Origin: a virus
IMG/VR virus record: IMGVR_UViG_3300022074_004935
Location: 1-37,226 of that record
Direction: 5' to 3' (one strand)
Length of the DNA stretch: 37,226 bases
Below are positions 7,194-14,682 of the stretch, one piece after another. The notes under the pieces were generated by a model, which was given only the letters and a program-made list of their open reading frames with translations, was not told the origin of the DNA and ran no database searches. Numbering within the stretch: the first letter of the stretch is position 1; each line of letters starts with the position of its first letter. Made by a program: the position numbers and the translations under genes.

Positions 7194-7636
7194 GGTAACA
7201 TATGGGGGTAATCTGTACAGATGCCATAAGGCACTTCATCAATATTATGTTTGAAGCTATCAATAAGATCCCACTTAAGTAGTGGGATAATGGTCTTATC
7301 ATCAAAGGTCTGCTCTACATCGTGCAACCAAATTTTTCCATTTGATGTGTATGAATATGGATCACCAGTATGACAGAAGGATTGAAATATTTCACAGGTC
7401 TTTGCTGCTTCTACATTTTTACAGTGCAACCAAAGATTATCTTCTCTTTTAAATAACCAATTCCAAGTTACTTTATACTGTGGTTCATCATGACCCAACC
7501 AATACTCACCATCGATAACCCATACATCAATCTCTACATCATACCCATTACCAAGAGCACAATCAATATAACTAGGAGCATTCTCTCTACCAGGAACTCT
7601 TCCTCGGATATTACCTCTGTGAGATATAATTCTCAT
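7190..7636 (-). CDS. Short glycerophosphodiester phosphodiesterase-like protein
   Basis: 148 residues with the core of a GDPD/PLC-like TIM barrel: ISHRGN at residues 4-9 (catalytic His-Arg), GRENAPSYI with the metal Glu, YDVEIDVW with Glu and Asp metal ligands, and LGHDE with the second His. GDPDs cleave glycerophosphodiesters; relatives in polysaccharide loci may act on lipid- or glycan-linked phosphodiesters. The family is usually 230-300 residues. This copy has all the active-site motifs but little of the second half of the barrel, as in some polysaccharide-locus versions. Coupled by ATGA-type overlaps on both sides. Confidence 0.75.
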   Translation of the reverse strand: MRIISHRGNIRGRVPGRENAPSYIDCALGNGYDVEIDVWVIDGEYWLGHDEPQYKVTWNWLFKREDNLWLHCKNVEAAKTCEIFQSFCHTGDPYSYTSNGKIWLHDVEQTFDDKTIIPLLKWDLIDSFKHNIDEVPYGICTDYPHMLP

Positions 7637-7944
7637 ACTTCCTCAATGCGTAATGATTTGTCCTCAATGAAGAGATCATAAAATGGTTTGTCAATACGAA
7701 GTTCATGATACTTACACCCCCAATCTGATAGTTGTTGCTGTGTCAGATTAGTCCAATCAATCTGTTTTCTACTTCCTCTTGCTGTCCAATACACAATTGT
7801 ATTTCCTTGGTCATACAATTCATTAATCTTATCAATGTTATTTTGAATTGGTTTTGCTTTGGTGTAATCGTGAGTTGTTCCAAAGTCTGTAGATGATTCT
7901 CGATTACAAATCGTCTCATCAATATCAACATAAATCACTTTCAT
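7633..7944 (-). CDS. Small HAD-family phosphatase, copy 1
   Basis: 103 residues. Motif I is VDIDETIC (DxDxT, nucleophile Asp), motif II is the Thr of VYWTARGS, the Lys of DKPFYDL supplies motif III, and FIEDKS holds the acidic motif IV. Small HAD phosphatases of this capsule-biosynthesis type remove phosphate from sugar phosphates; the fold lacks a cap domain. It is clearly related to the protein at 11588-11917, with the same WTARG/LTARG block and W-GCKYH block. Likely substrate class: sugar 1- or 7-phosphate. Coupled to aldolase and GDPD genes. Confidence 0.85.
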   Translation of the reverse strand: MKVIYVDIDETICNRESSTDFGTTHDYTKAKPIQNNIDKINELYDQGNTIVYWTARGSRKQIDWTNLTQQQLSDWGCKYHELRIDKPFYDLFIEDKSLRIEEV

Positions 7945-8606
7945 TGATACATTTTTCTCCTATGTTTTTCACTGGGACATTTGTCTATCTCATTAACCTG
8001 CTCCCTCGTAAGGAAATTGGTTTGCCCAAGAACCTTAGATCCAATAAAAATCTCTGCAGATTTTTCACACATCATTGTAGAAGCAATACATCCTTTATAA
8101 GAAGAGGATGCTGTTATTATACCATGATTTTCAAGTAATATCAATTTAGGAAAGTATTGATACTCTTCAACAAATACAGTTACATACTTTTTAATTTGTT
8201 CACGTAATGGTTTACCTGGCATTGCATAAGGAACTACACAAGATTTAGCACCATTCCTCACTACTTGATCAGGAAACAGTCTATGATCTGCAAAGGAGTA
8301 GATCTGCTCAGAGCACAGCACCTGCATCACCTTTGTTGGATGAGTATGAGCAATGAAGTTAATATCTTCAAACTCTCTCAAAATCCATGCATGAAAACCA
8401 GTTTCAATACTTGGTTTTGGTCCCAATGAATCAAAGGGCACACCAGTCATCTTACATGCAATCATGTCAGTTTTTCCAAGATTAGTTAATGAAGCACCAC
8501 TTGCCTTCATCCAAAAACTGTCGCCGTCTCTTACAGAGACATTCCCTTCACCACAAATGACGTAAGGATCCAATGCCCATGCAAGTTCTAAAATTGAGGT
8601 ATCCAT
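7941..8606 (-). CDS. Class II aldolase/adducin family protein
   Basis: About 221 residues from the ATG at 8606; an in-frame ATG at 8612 adds two. The zinc-site pattern of fuculose- and rhamnulose-phosphate aldolases and sugar-phosphate epimerases is visible: GNVSVRDGDSFWMKASGASL, an upstream Glu in SIETGFHA, AHTHP (two zinc His) near residue 97, and LLENHGI with the third His. These enzymes cleave or join ketose phosphates. The specificity is unknown. In the island it could recycle or build an unusual sugar phosphate. Confidence 0.8.
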   Translation of the reverse strand: MDTSILELAWALDPYVICGEGNVSVRDGDSFWMKASGASLTNLGKTDMIACKMTGVPFDSLGPKPSIETGFHAWILREFEDINFIAHTHPTKVMQVLCSEQIYSFADHRLFPDQVVRNGAKSCVVPYAMPGKPLREQIKKYVTVFVEEYQYFPKLILLENHGIITASSSYKGCIASTMMCEKSAEIFIGSKVLGQTNFLTREQVNEIDKCPSEKHRRKMYQ

Positions 8607-9694
8607 CTGCATAAAAATTTGGATAGTTTATTTAGATCTACTTTCCAAGGAGAATTGAGTCCTCCAGAGATTGACAGTGACCCATCATTCTCAATAGATT
8701 CTTCTTTCTTGTCAGTAAATTCAGTATACTCAAAATGAGTAAGGTCTGTATGTTCCATAGAATATCCAAATCTAAAATTCACATCAAAGAAAGTTGGACT
8801 ATCAATGGAGAAAACTTTAGTTTCTGGTGGAGAGAATATGACATTGCACATTCCACCACCAATTGGACCTGCAACATACTTTGCATTCCTAAATATACCA
8901 ACCTTTTCTTCCATTGTCAAGTTCTCACAGAACACTTCTTTGAAACCCCGACTAATAAACATTTCTGCAACTTCATCTTCATTGATACACTTACGACGTT
9001 CCGTATAGTTCGTTCCAATGTTTGATGTGTCACCATTTAACCAAGTGCGACGAGAGACATAGATTTTCTCAGGTCCCACATAATCACTCTTCATCCGACT
9101 GAGAATATTAAACACTCCTTTATGTGGAGGACAATTAGATAATCCATTGTGCGTCAGTGATGATGAGACACATACACTATTATACATCACATCAGTATCA
9201 AGAAATACTACATCCTTTTTAGTAATCCCCAACATTGCAAGACTATCCCACACAAATGGATAGAGATCATCTTGTCCTTCTGGGGGACTGACAAGTAGTT
9301 TCATATCAGGATGCATATATTTTTCATTGAAGTAAGAATACAGATATGGCAGAGTATCATATATGAAATGATAATAATTTGACATATTATATACAAAGTA
9401 AAACATTGGAACATCACATGTTTTTCCTAAGGGAACATGTTCTATCTCATAATTCATGTCACCAGTTTCATATACGGTTCCTCTATCAAGAGACATAAAC
9501 TTTTCTCTAAGAGGAAGATATAATTTTTTATTTTGATAAGAATAAACAAGAGGTAATGGATAATGTTTTGACAGTCCAGTAATTTTTACACAACTAAGAT
9601 ATACAACTTCTATAATTCTGCCATTTTTATCCGTGGTAGATATTCTTCTTGTTGGACCTTGGTCCCAATATCTAATTGGTAAAGTAATCTTCAT
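8588..9694 (-). CDS. Glycosyltransferase family 61-like (DUF563)
   Basis: 368 residues. The DUF563/GT61 region spans about residues 100-310: NYYHFIYDTLPYLY with its conserved His, IYVSRRTWLN (the S-R-R motif), an INEDEVAEMFISRGFKEV segment, then GPIGGGMCNVIFSPPETKVF, where the Gly-rich block is the family hallmark. GT61 members transfer xylose, arabinose or GlcNAc, and bacterial forms sit in capsule and LPS loci. The first ~90 residues are not conserved. The gene overlaps the nucleotidyltransferase gene upstream by 23 bases and the aldolase gene downstream by about 20. Confidence 0.8.
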   Translation of the reverse strand: MKITLPIRYWDQGPTRRISTTDKNGRIIEVVYLSCVKITGLSKHYPLPLVYSYQNKKLYLPLREKFMSLDRGTVYETGDMNYEIEHVPLGKTCDVPMFYFVYNMSNYYHFIYDTLPYLYSYFNEKYMHPDMKLLVSPPEGQDDLYPFVWDSLAMLGITKKDVVFLDTDVMYNSVCVSSSLTHNGLSNCPPHKGVFNILSRMKSDYVGPEKIYVSRRTWLNGDTSNIGTNYTERRKCINEDEVAEMFISRGFKEVFCENLTMEEKVGIFRNAKYVAGPIGGGMCNVIFSPPETKVFSIDSPTFFDVNFRFGYSMEHTDLTHFEYTEFTDKKEESIENDGSLSISGGLNSPWKVDLNKLSKFLCRWIPQF

Positions 9695-11249
9695 CGTATG
9701 TGTAAGGATGCCAATTCACTTTATGAAAAAACTCTTGCCAGTATCTATATGTCTTGAGATCATTTGGTGTTCCCCAACAGATGTAATGATCAATCTCAAA
9801 ATTCTTTACAGTGTATCCTAACTCAATGGCAGCATTTAACAAACTATCAACATAGAATTCACCGTTTACTTTCTCATTCTTTTCAAATAATTTTGTGAGA
9901 GATGTATTATAGACATTCTTATCTCTAAAGAACATAGTTCCCACTATAGCATATTCATCTATGGGGTTCTCTCCAGTAAACTTTTTGACGTTTACTTTTT
10001 TAATAGTATCATTATCATCAACTTCCAACCATGAATACATGTTGGGATTGTGATGTGCTGTATAGTTATTTCTATAGCTCCATACAACAATATCATTATC
10101 CTGATCTTCAATCAAGTCAGCAAATTTGTCAGAGTCATACAGTGCTCCGTTGTCACATGCAGAAAGTAGAATTGAAGTGTCATCTTCAATCTTTTCTACA
10201 ATCATTGCTGTTGTGATAGATTGACCTTCCTTAGGAGTTTCCTTCAACCATACAACTTCTGGATACTCTTCTAGTGGCATCATACTTATATGAGATTCAA
10301 GAGCTCCGAAAATAGTTTTATCCGTCTCTGGAAGACATCTTAGTGCCTGATCAACCATGTACCCACCATTAACCATAAGAAATGGTTTTGGCACACTATA
10401 TCCTTCTTTAAAAAATCTACTACCAGCACCTGCCATAGGTAATGCAGTGACACATCCCTTTAATTTCAACTTACTCTTGACATCAATCACTGCACGATAG
10501 TAATCAGACCATTGCTGATACATCTTCACATCTAGTGGTGTTCCCCACTGAAGCATATTTGGGACCTCATATACAGTGTTATATAATCCATCCCTGATCA
10601 TCAGATTGTGAACCAAACTGACGTAATATTCACCATTAATATTAACATCTTCATCAATTAATTGTTGAAAGTAGTGCTTAACATACTTACCTTTCTTAAA
10701 GTAATAAGTTCCAGTCGAAGCATACTCTGACATCTTGTCGTCAGTAAATGGTCTTTTCTCACGTATCTCTTCAATTTGAAATGAACCCTCTCTCAATCTG
10801 CAGAAAGCATAATTATCACTGCCCAACATATGAGGATGGAATCCAGTGTAGGAAATCACGCAACCATCACAATCAGTATCATCTATGTAAGATACAAAAT
10901 CATTATAGTCCCACTTCATTGAGAAATCACAATAGTTGACAATGACTCGTTCCTCATCATCAATATCATTCAATGCCTGAAGAACACTGTGAACTGGACC
11001 TAACTTGTGAGGATCAATAACTCTAATCGAAGATCCTTCAGGGAGTTTGTAAAGTAAAAGACCTGCAACATCTGTTTCATCATGATGTTTCCTATTCAGA
11101 ATGCAGACAAACTCAGTGTCTTTAGGATACAGGTCAATGATATGTTCAATGACAGTTTTACCATCAATCTCTAAAAGATATTTCGGCACTGTGTATCCAG
11201 CATCCACAAACCTGCGGCTCATACCAGACATAGGGATAACAACTTTCAT
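9672..11249 (-). CDS. Double-domain sugar nucleotidyltransferase
   Basis: 525 residues made of two homologous nucleotidyltransferase domains in tandem. Domain 1 (about 1-250) opens with PMSGMSRRFVDAGYTVPKYL; domain 2 (about 265-515) opens with PMAGAGSRFFKEGYSVPKPF. Both carry the G-x-SRF...PK signature and end with a matching block (NGEYYV...WGTPLDVKMY and NGEFYV...WGTPNDLKTY). Nucleotidyltransferases of this class join a sugar 1-phosphate to an NTP. The first domain has lost part of the Gly-rich loop (SGMSRR) and the second keeps GAGSR. They may use different substrates, or one may be regulatory. It follows the cupin gene by one base. Confidence 0.85.
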   Translation of the reverse strand: MKVVIPMSGMSRRFVDAGYTVPKYLLEIDGKTVIEHIIDLYPKDTEFVCILNRKHHDETDVAGLLLYKLPEGSSIRVIDPHKLGPVHSVLQALNDIDDEERVIVNYCDFSMKWDYNDFVSYIDDTDCDGCVISYTGFHPHMLGSDNYAFCRLREGSFQIEEIREKRPFTDDKMSEYASTGTYYFKKGKYVKHYFQQLIDEDVNINGEYYVSLVHNLMIRDGLYNTVYEVPNMLQWGTPLDVKMYQQWSDYYRAVIDVKSKLKLKGCVTALPMAGAGSRFFKEGYSVPKPFLMVNGGYMVDQALRCLPETDKTIFGALESHISMMPLEEYPEVVWLKETPKEGQSITTAMIVEKIEDDTSILLSACDNGALYDSDKFADLIEDQDNDIVVWSYRNNYTAHHNPNMYSWLEVDDNDTIKKVNVKKFTGENPIDEYAIVGTMFFRDKNVYNTSLTKLFEKNEKVNGEFYVDSLLNAAIELGYTVKNFEIDHYICWGTPNDLKTYRYWQEFFHKVNWHPYTYDEDYFTN

Positions 11250-11250
11250 A

Positions 11251-11607
11251 TCAATCTCCTTTAATTACTCTATAACTGTCTTCATCAAAATGTTCTGTGG
11301 AAAATTCAAAAAGTTCAGATGGTTCGACTGCAATCATCTGATGTCTCAGTCCACGATAGATGTGAAATTTATCTCCTGGTTCTAGGATACAGTCATTTGC
11401 TTTTGCTAAGTCATCACTATCACCATAGTATAAAAGTATTCTACCAGACTGCAGATAAAATGTTTCATCCTTTAAGTTATGATAGTGCCAAGAGCATCTC
11501 TTCCCCTCATCAAAGAAAAGGAGTTTACCACAATACTCCTCAGTATTGACAATCCATTTTTCATATCCCCATCCTTTAGAGACATGTTTAATTTCCGAAG
11601 AAGTCAT
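11251..11607 (-). CDS. Single-domain cupin (sugar-phosphate isomerase-like)
   Basis: About 118 residues from the ATG at 11607, chosen because AAAGGA lies about ten bases before it; an upstream in-frame start at 11628 has no such site. Motif 1, CSWHYHNLKDETFYLQSG, has the His-x-His...Glu metal ligands, and motif 2, PGDKFHIYRGLRHQMIA, has the final His. It resembles the C-terminal domain of type II phosphomannose isomerase/GDP-mannose pyrophosphorylase. A role as an isomerase or epimerase feeding the neighbouring nucleotidyltransferase is plausible. GWGYEKW near the start is typical of such proteins. Confidence 0.8.
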   Translation of the reverse strand: MTSSEIKHVSKGWGYEKWIVNTEEYCGKLLFFDEGKRCSWHYHNLKDETFYLQSGRILLYYGDSDDLAKANDCILEPGDKFHIYRGLRHQMIAVEPSELFEFSTEHFDEDSYRVIKGD

Positions 11608-11917
11608 CAGAGTGGATTCCTTTATCATCTATGTAGTAGTCTGCTGCAGGTTTTCCAAGAAATAATTGATGATACTTACATCCCCACAAACTTAATTGTA
11701 TCTCAGTAAACTCATAAAATTCTTTCGTTGCCAAATCCACAATATTATTGTACCGACCCATTCCTCTGGCAGTCAGATATACAATAGTGTGACCTTCATC
11801 ATATAGTTTATTTATTTTATCAATACGATCCTGAATTGGTAATGCCTGCTCATACCTCATCTTATCTGTAGGACCAGGAGTGCATATAGTACCGTCGATA
11901 TCAATCACATATCTCAT
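11588..11917 (-). CDS. Small HAD-family phosphatase, copy 2
   Basis: 109 residues, paralogous to 7633-7944. Motif I is VIDIDGTIC, motif II the Thr of VYLTARGMG, and the C-terminal LGKPAADYYIDDKG carries the motif III Lys and motif IV acids. Its position directly after the heptose kinase and nucleotidyltransferase genes fits a GmhB-like step, removing the 7-phosphate between kinase and nucleotidyl transfer. That role is inference; classical GmhB is longer and has a zinc loop that I do not see here. Confidence 0.85.
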   Translation of the reverse strand: MRYVIDIDGTICTPGPTDKMRYEQALPIQDRIDKINKLYDEGHTIVYLTARGMGRYNNIVDLATKEFYEFTEIQLSLWGCKYHQLFLGKPAADYYIDDKGIHSDDFFGN

Positions 11918-12653
11918 TTACATCCCTCTCAGATAATACATAGGTTCCAAAATGTGTTACAGCAATCGCAGCTGCTTTATTTGCATACGGTATTGCTTTC
12001 TCTATTTTAGCATACAAGAGATAAAAGTAAACAAGTGCAGATAAGAAAGTGTCGCCAGCACCACAAACATCAAATACTCCTACTCCAACTCCTGGATAGT
12101 TTTTTCCTTGATAGTCTGCTCCATTAGAACCCTTAGTCATAATAAGATTGTCACAATTTTTTTCAATCAGTTTATCATATTCATCTTCATTAATTTTAAT
12201 GTATGCTCCATCAGACGGTAGTTTCGTTTTTTTACTATCAATAAAGACAGGTCCATCAAACCACTCAACTAGTTCAAACATTCTCTCAGTTGTAATAAAT
12301 CCCTTATCATAATCCGATATGACAAGGGCATCAAAGTTATCTTCTGGTAGATCATAATCAAGAGGTTTATTAGAATCCTCCACGTCAACTCTAAGAAGTT
12401 GTTGGTTATATCTTTCATCAATAAATCTACGTTTAACAATCTTTTCTTCCTGAGTAAGAATGTAAACCTCAACTCCAAATGACATAAGATTTTCTCTTAC
12501 ATTCCATGCCATTCCTTTCTGAGTTTCTACTCTAGTTTTCTTAAGAATAGGTACTGGTGCTTCTGGATTGAGTCTTTCACATACTCCATAAACATATTCA
12601 TCGGTACAACTATCTCCGATCAATAATACTTTGAATTGTTTTTGTTGTGGCAT
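11901..12653 (-). CDS. hldA: PfkB-family heptose kinase (HldE N-domain type)
   Basis: About 250 residues. The start is ATG at 12653; a GTG at 12659 is less likely. The HldE kinase pattern is present: LLIGDSCTDEYVYG, RLNPEAPVPI (a near-exact HldE phrase), ALVISDYDKGF, and the PfkB signature DVCGAGDTF near the C terminus with catalytic Asp. It phosphorylates heptose 7-phosphate at C1 in ADP- or GDP-heptose synthesis. It is some 60 residues shorter than HldE kinase domains, and the usual GGAANV is replaced by KGMAWNV. It overlaps the nucleotidyltransferase gene by 44 bases. Confidence 0.85.
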   Translation of the reverse strand: MPQQKQFKVLLIGDSCTDEYVYGVCERLNPEAPVPILKKTRVETQKGMAWNVRENLMSFGVEVYILTQEEKIVKRRFIDERYNQQLLRVDVEDSNKPLDYDLPEDNFDALVISDYDKGFITTERMFELVEWFDGPVFIDSKKTKLPSDGAYIKINEDEYDKLIEKNCDNLIMTKGSNGADYQGKNYPGVGVGVFDVCGAGDTFLSALVYFYLLYAKIEKAIPYANKAAAIAVTHFGTYVLSERDVNEICD

Positions 12654-13011
12654 AATCACCTATTCGATCAAAGAATCTAAGTTCAGCAGCATAGTAAGAT
12701 CCAATTACAGACTTTCCTTTCCAGTCTGATCCTACAATCATTATATCAGGTTTATATGATTTGATCATACATTCTAACTCTTCGTCACACGAAAAAGTAT
12801 CGACACCATCTACTGCTTTTAAATTTTCAAGAAAAAACTTTCTTTCTTCTTGACTATGTATAGGTCTGGTAGGACCTTTCTTTTCCTTTACTCTATCATC
12901 CGTATCAATCCCAACTAATAAAAAGTCTCCCAAACTTTTTGCATAGTTTAGGAGTTCAATGTGTCCTCGATGTAGAATATCAAACGTTCCGTTGACAAAG
13001 ATATGTTTCAT
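12610..13011 (-). CDS. hldC: Heptose-phosphate nucleotidyltransferase (HldE C-domain type)
   Basis: About 133 residues from the ATG at 13011. The cytidylyltransferase-fold signatures are GTFDILHRGHIELL (HxGH) at residues 8-21, GIDTDDRVKEKKG, RPIHSQEER and the later IVGSDWKGK, all as in the HldE/RfaE adenylyltransferase domain. The C-terminal TTKTIQSII replaces the usual STT-x-I block closely. It activates heptose 1-phosphate with a nucleotide. In most proteobacteria it is fused to the kinase; here it is a separate gene just upstream of it, and the overlap suggests coupled translation. Confidence 0.88.
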   Translation of the reverse strand: MKHIFVNGTFDILHRGHIELLNYAKSLGDFLLVGIDTDDRVKEKKGPTRPIHSQEERKFFLENLKAVDGVDTFSCDEELECMIKSYKPDIMIVGSDWKGKSVIGSYYAAELRFFDRIGDYATTKTIQSIIDRR

Positions 13012-13825
13012 AGACTTTACGAATTCCATTTACTAAACCAGTATATTCAATAGGCAAATTACTTGATTTTCCAACATATGGGAATATGGGATGCTGTCCT
13101 TCAGATTGAATGTCAACCTTATAAGGTCCTAGATGATTAATAATCTCAGCAATATCACTGAGCATGTACTTACGATCGTAAACACAGTTCACATCTTTTG
13201 GTCCATAATTACCGTCAAGATAATACTCAATAATCTTGTAGAGATCGTCAGCAAAGATAAAATCCATCTTCCGATCTTTGATAAGTCGAATAGGTTTCTT
13301 GTCAATGTATTGATTGATGTTAGTGTTAAAGAATCGTGTGCTCTCCTCATGCTCACCAAAACATCCAAAGATGCGGAGGTTCACACCCTTTGGATTATCT
13401 AATACACGTTTGGCAATAACATATTTTGAAAATCCATATGGATCACTTGGAATAACTTTACCAAAGTCCTCTGGTGAGGGTTCATCAACGGGAGCAGGAC
13501 GACCATATGATGCACCACTATCCAAATTGATGAACATGTCAGTCTGATCAACATACTTATACAGGGTCTCAAACATATTGAGATTAGTATACAGAACTCT
13601 ATAATCATCATCAAGGTCTCTTCTACCACCGACAATGGCAGCATGAATGATTGCATCATAGTGTTGACCATCATCAAATAGAGTAGCAACTTCTTCATCA
13701 ACTTGAAGACGAATCTGAGTTGATCTGGGTCTAACTACCTCATATCCTGCCTTCTGAATGAAGGGAATAATCTGACGGCCAATAAAACCATTACCACCAG
13801 TGAAAAGAATCTTTTTACTTGTCAT
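12980..13825 (-). CDS. NAD-dependent epimerase/reductase (extended SDR)
   Basis: 281 residues with GGNGFIGRQ at residues 9-17 (NAD-binding), IIHAAIVGG, LDSGASYG as the catalytic Ser segment and YGFSK as Tyr-x3-Lys. It belongs to the nucleotide-sugar epimerase/GDP-fucose synthase/HldD-like group. Its place directly upstream of the heptose nucleotidyltransferase suggests it modifies the activated heptose (an HldD- or ketoreductase-like step), but a 4-keto-sugar reductase for the PanB/ThDP/E1 branch is equally possible. It overlaps both neighbours (11 and 32 bases). Confidence 0.85.
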   Translation of the reverse strand: MTSKKILFTGGNGFIGRQIIPFIQKAGYEVVRPRSTQIRLQVDEEVATLFDDGQHYDAIIHAAIVGGRRDLDDDYRVLYTNLNMFETLYKYVDQTDMFINLDSGASYGRPAPVDEPSPEDFGKVIPSDPYGFSKYVIAKRVLDNPKGVNLRIFGCFGEHEESTRFFNTNINQYIDKKPIRLIKDRKMDFIFADDLYKIIEYYLDGNYGPKDVNCVYDRKYMLSDIAEIINHLGPYKVDIQSEGQHPIFPYVGKSSNLPIEYTGLVNGIRKVYETYLCQRNV

Positions 13826-14681
13826 GTTTCCAACCTGCTCCTTGTCCTAAAAGTTTTTCAAGTTCTTCGTCTTTGATCTCATAGAAGTTCTCTTGTGCAG
13901 GGAACTGAAGATCACGGACCTCATTAACATAATCAGTGAGAGCAGACTGAATCATTTGACCTGCTTCACAATATCGTTTCACAAACTTAGATTTAAACTC
14001 CCAGAAAAGTCCAACCAAGTCATGCATAATAACCAACTGACCATCAACTCTGTCGCCAGCACCAATACCATATACTGGAATTTGAAGATTGGTTGCAATC
14101 ATCTCAGCAGACTCTCTAGGCATACCTTCAAGAAGAAGGAAAGTACATCCAGCATCTTGTAGACGCAGAGCTTGATCAAGAATAACTTTTGCTTGGTCAG
14201 CAGTCTTTCCCTGAACACGATACCCGCCCAGTTTTGCACGGGTATGTGGAGTCAATCCTAGGTGACTCATCACCATAATACCAGAATCACAGATTGCCTT
14301 GATACGTTCTACCATACAACCTTCAACCTTCACAGCATCCATACCTGCTTTGATAAAGTCTCCCGCATTTCTTACTGCTTCTTCATTAGAGATTTGATAT
14401 GACATGTAAGGCATATCACCTACAGTGAATGCACGGCTAGAACCACGGGACACTGCTCCAGCAGAACGAAGCATATCATCCATAGTCACTGGGATGGTGC
14501 TCTTGTACCCTAGAGTAGTCATACCAAGAGAATCACCAACAAGAATCCAATCAACACCAGCATTATCCGCCATTAATGCTTGTGGATAATCATATGCAGT
14601 AACACCAACAGTCTTTACATTGTTCTTTTTTTGTTTGCGTAACTTTAGAATAGTTACCTTATCTTTATTATCAGCAGGCAT
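13815..14681 (-). CDS. panB: PanB-like ketopantoate hydroxymethyltransferase
   Basis: 288 residues, about the normal PanB length. Signature blocks in order: VTAYDYPQALMADNAGVD, VGDSLGMTTLGY (metal Asp at 50), PVTMDDML, VGDMPYMSY (Asp 89), DAVKVEG (Lys 118), MSHLGLTPH, LLLEGMP (catalytic-type Glu 185), YGIGAGDRVDGQ and HDLVGL. All the residues I expect in the active site are present, so it is probably an active enzyme moving a hydroxymethyl group from methylene-tetrahydrofolate to a 2-keto acid. The first step of pantothenate/CoA synthesis is the classical role. Its place between a sugar SDR and a ThDP enzyme suggests it may serve glycan synthesis instead. Confidence 0.92.
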   Translation of the reverse strand: MPADNKDKVTILKLRKQKKNNVKTVGVTAYDYPQALMADNAGVDWILVGDSLGMTTLGYKSTIPVTMDDMLRSAGAVSRGSSRAFTVGDMPYMSYQISNEEAVRNAGDFIKAGMDAVKVEGCMVERIKAICDSGIMVMSHLGLTPHTRAKLGGYRVQGKTADQAKVILDQALRLQDAGCTFLLLEGMPRESAEMIATNLQIPVYGIGAGDRVDGQLVIMHDLVGLFWEFKSKFVKRYCEAGQMIQSALTDYVNEVRDLQFPAQENFYEIKDEELEKLLGQGAGWKHDK

Positions 14682-14682
14682 A

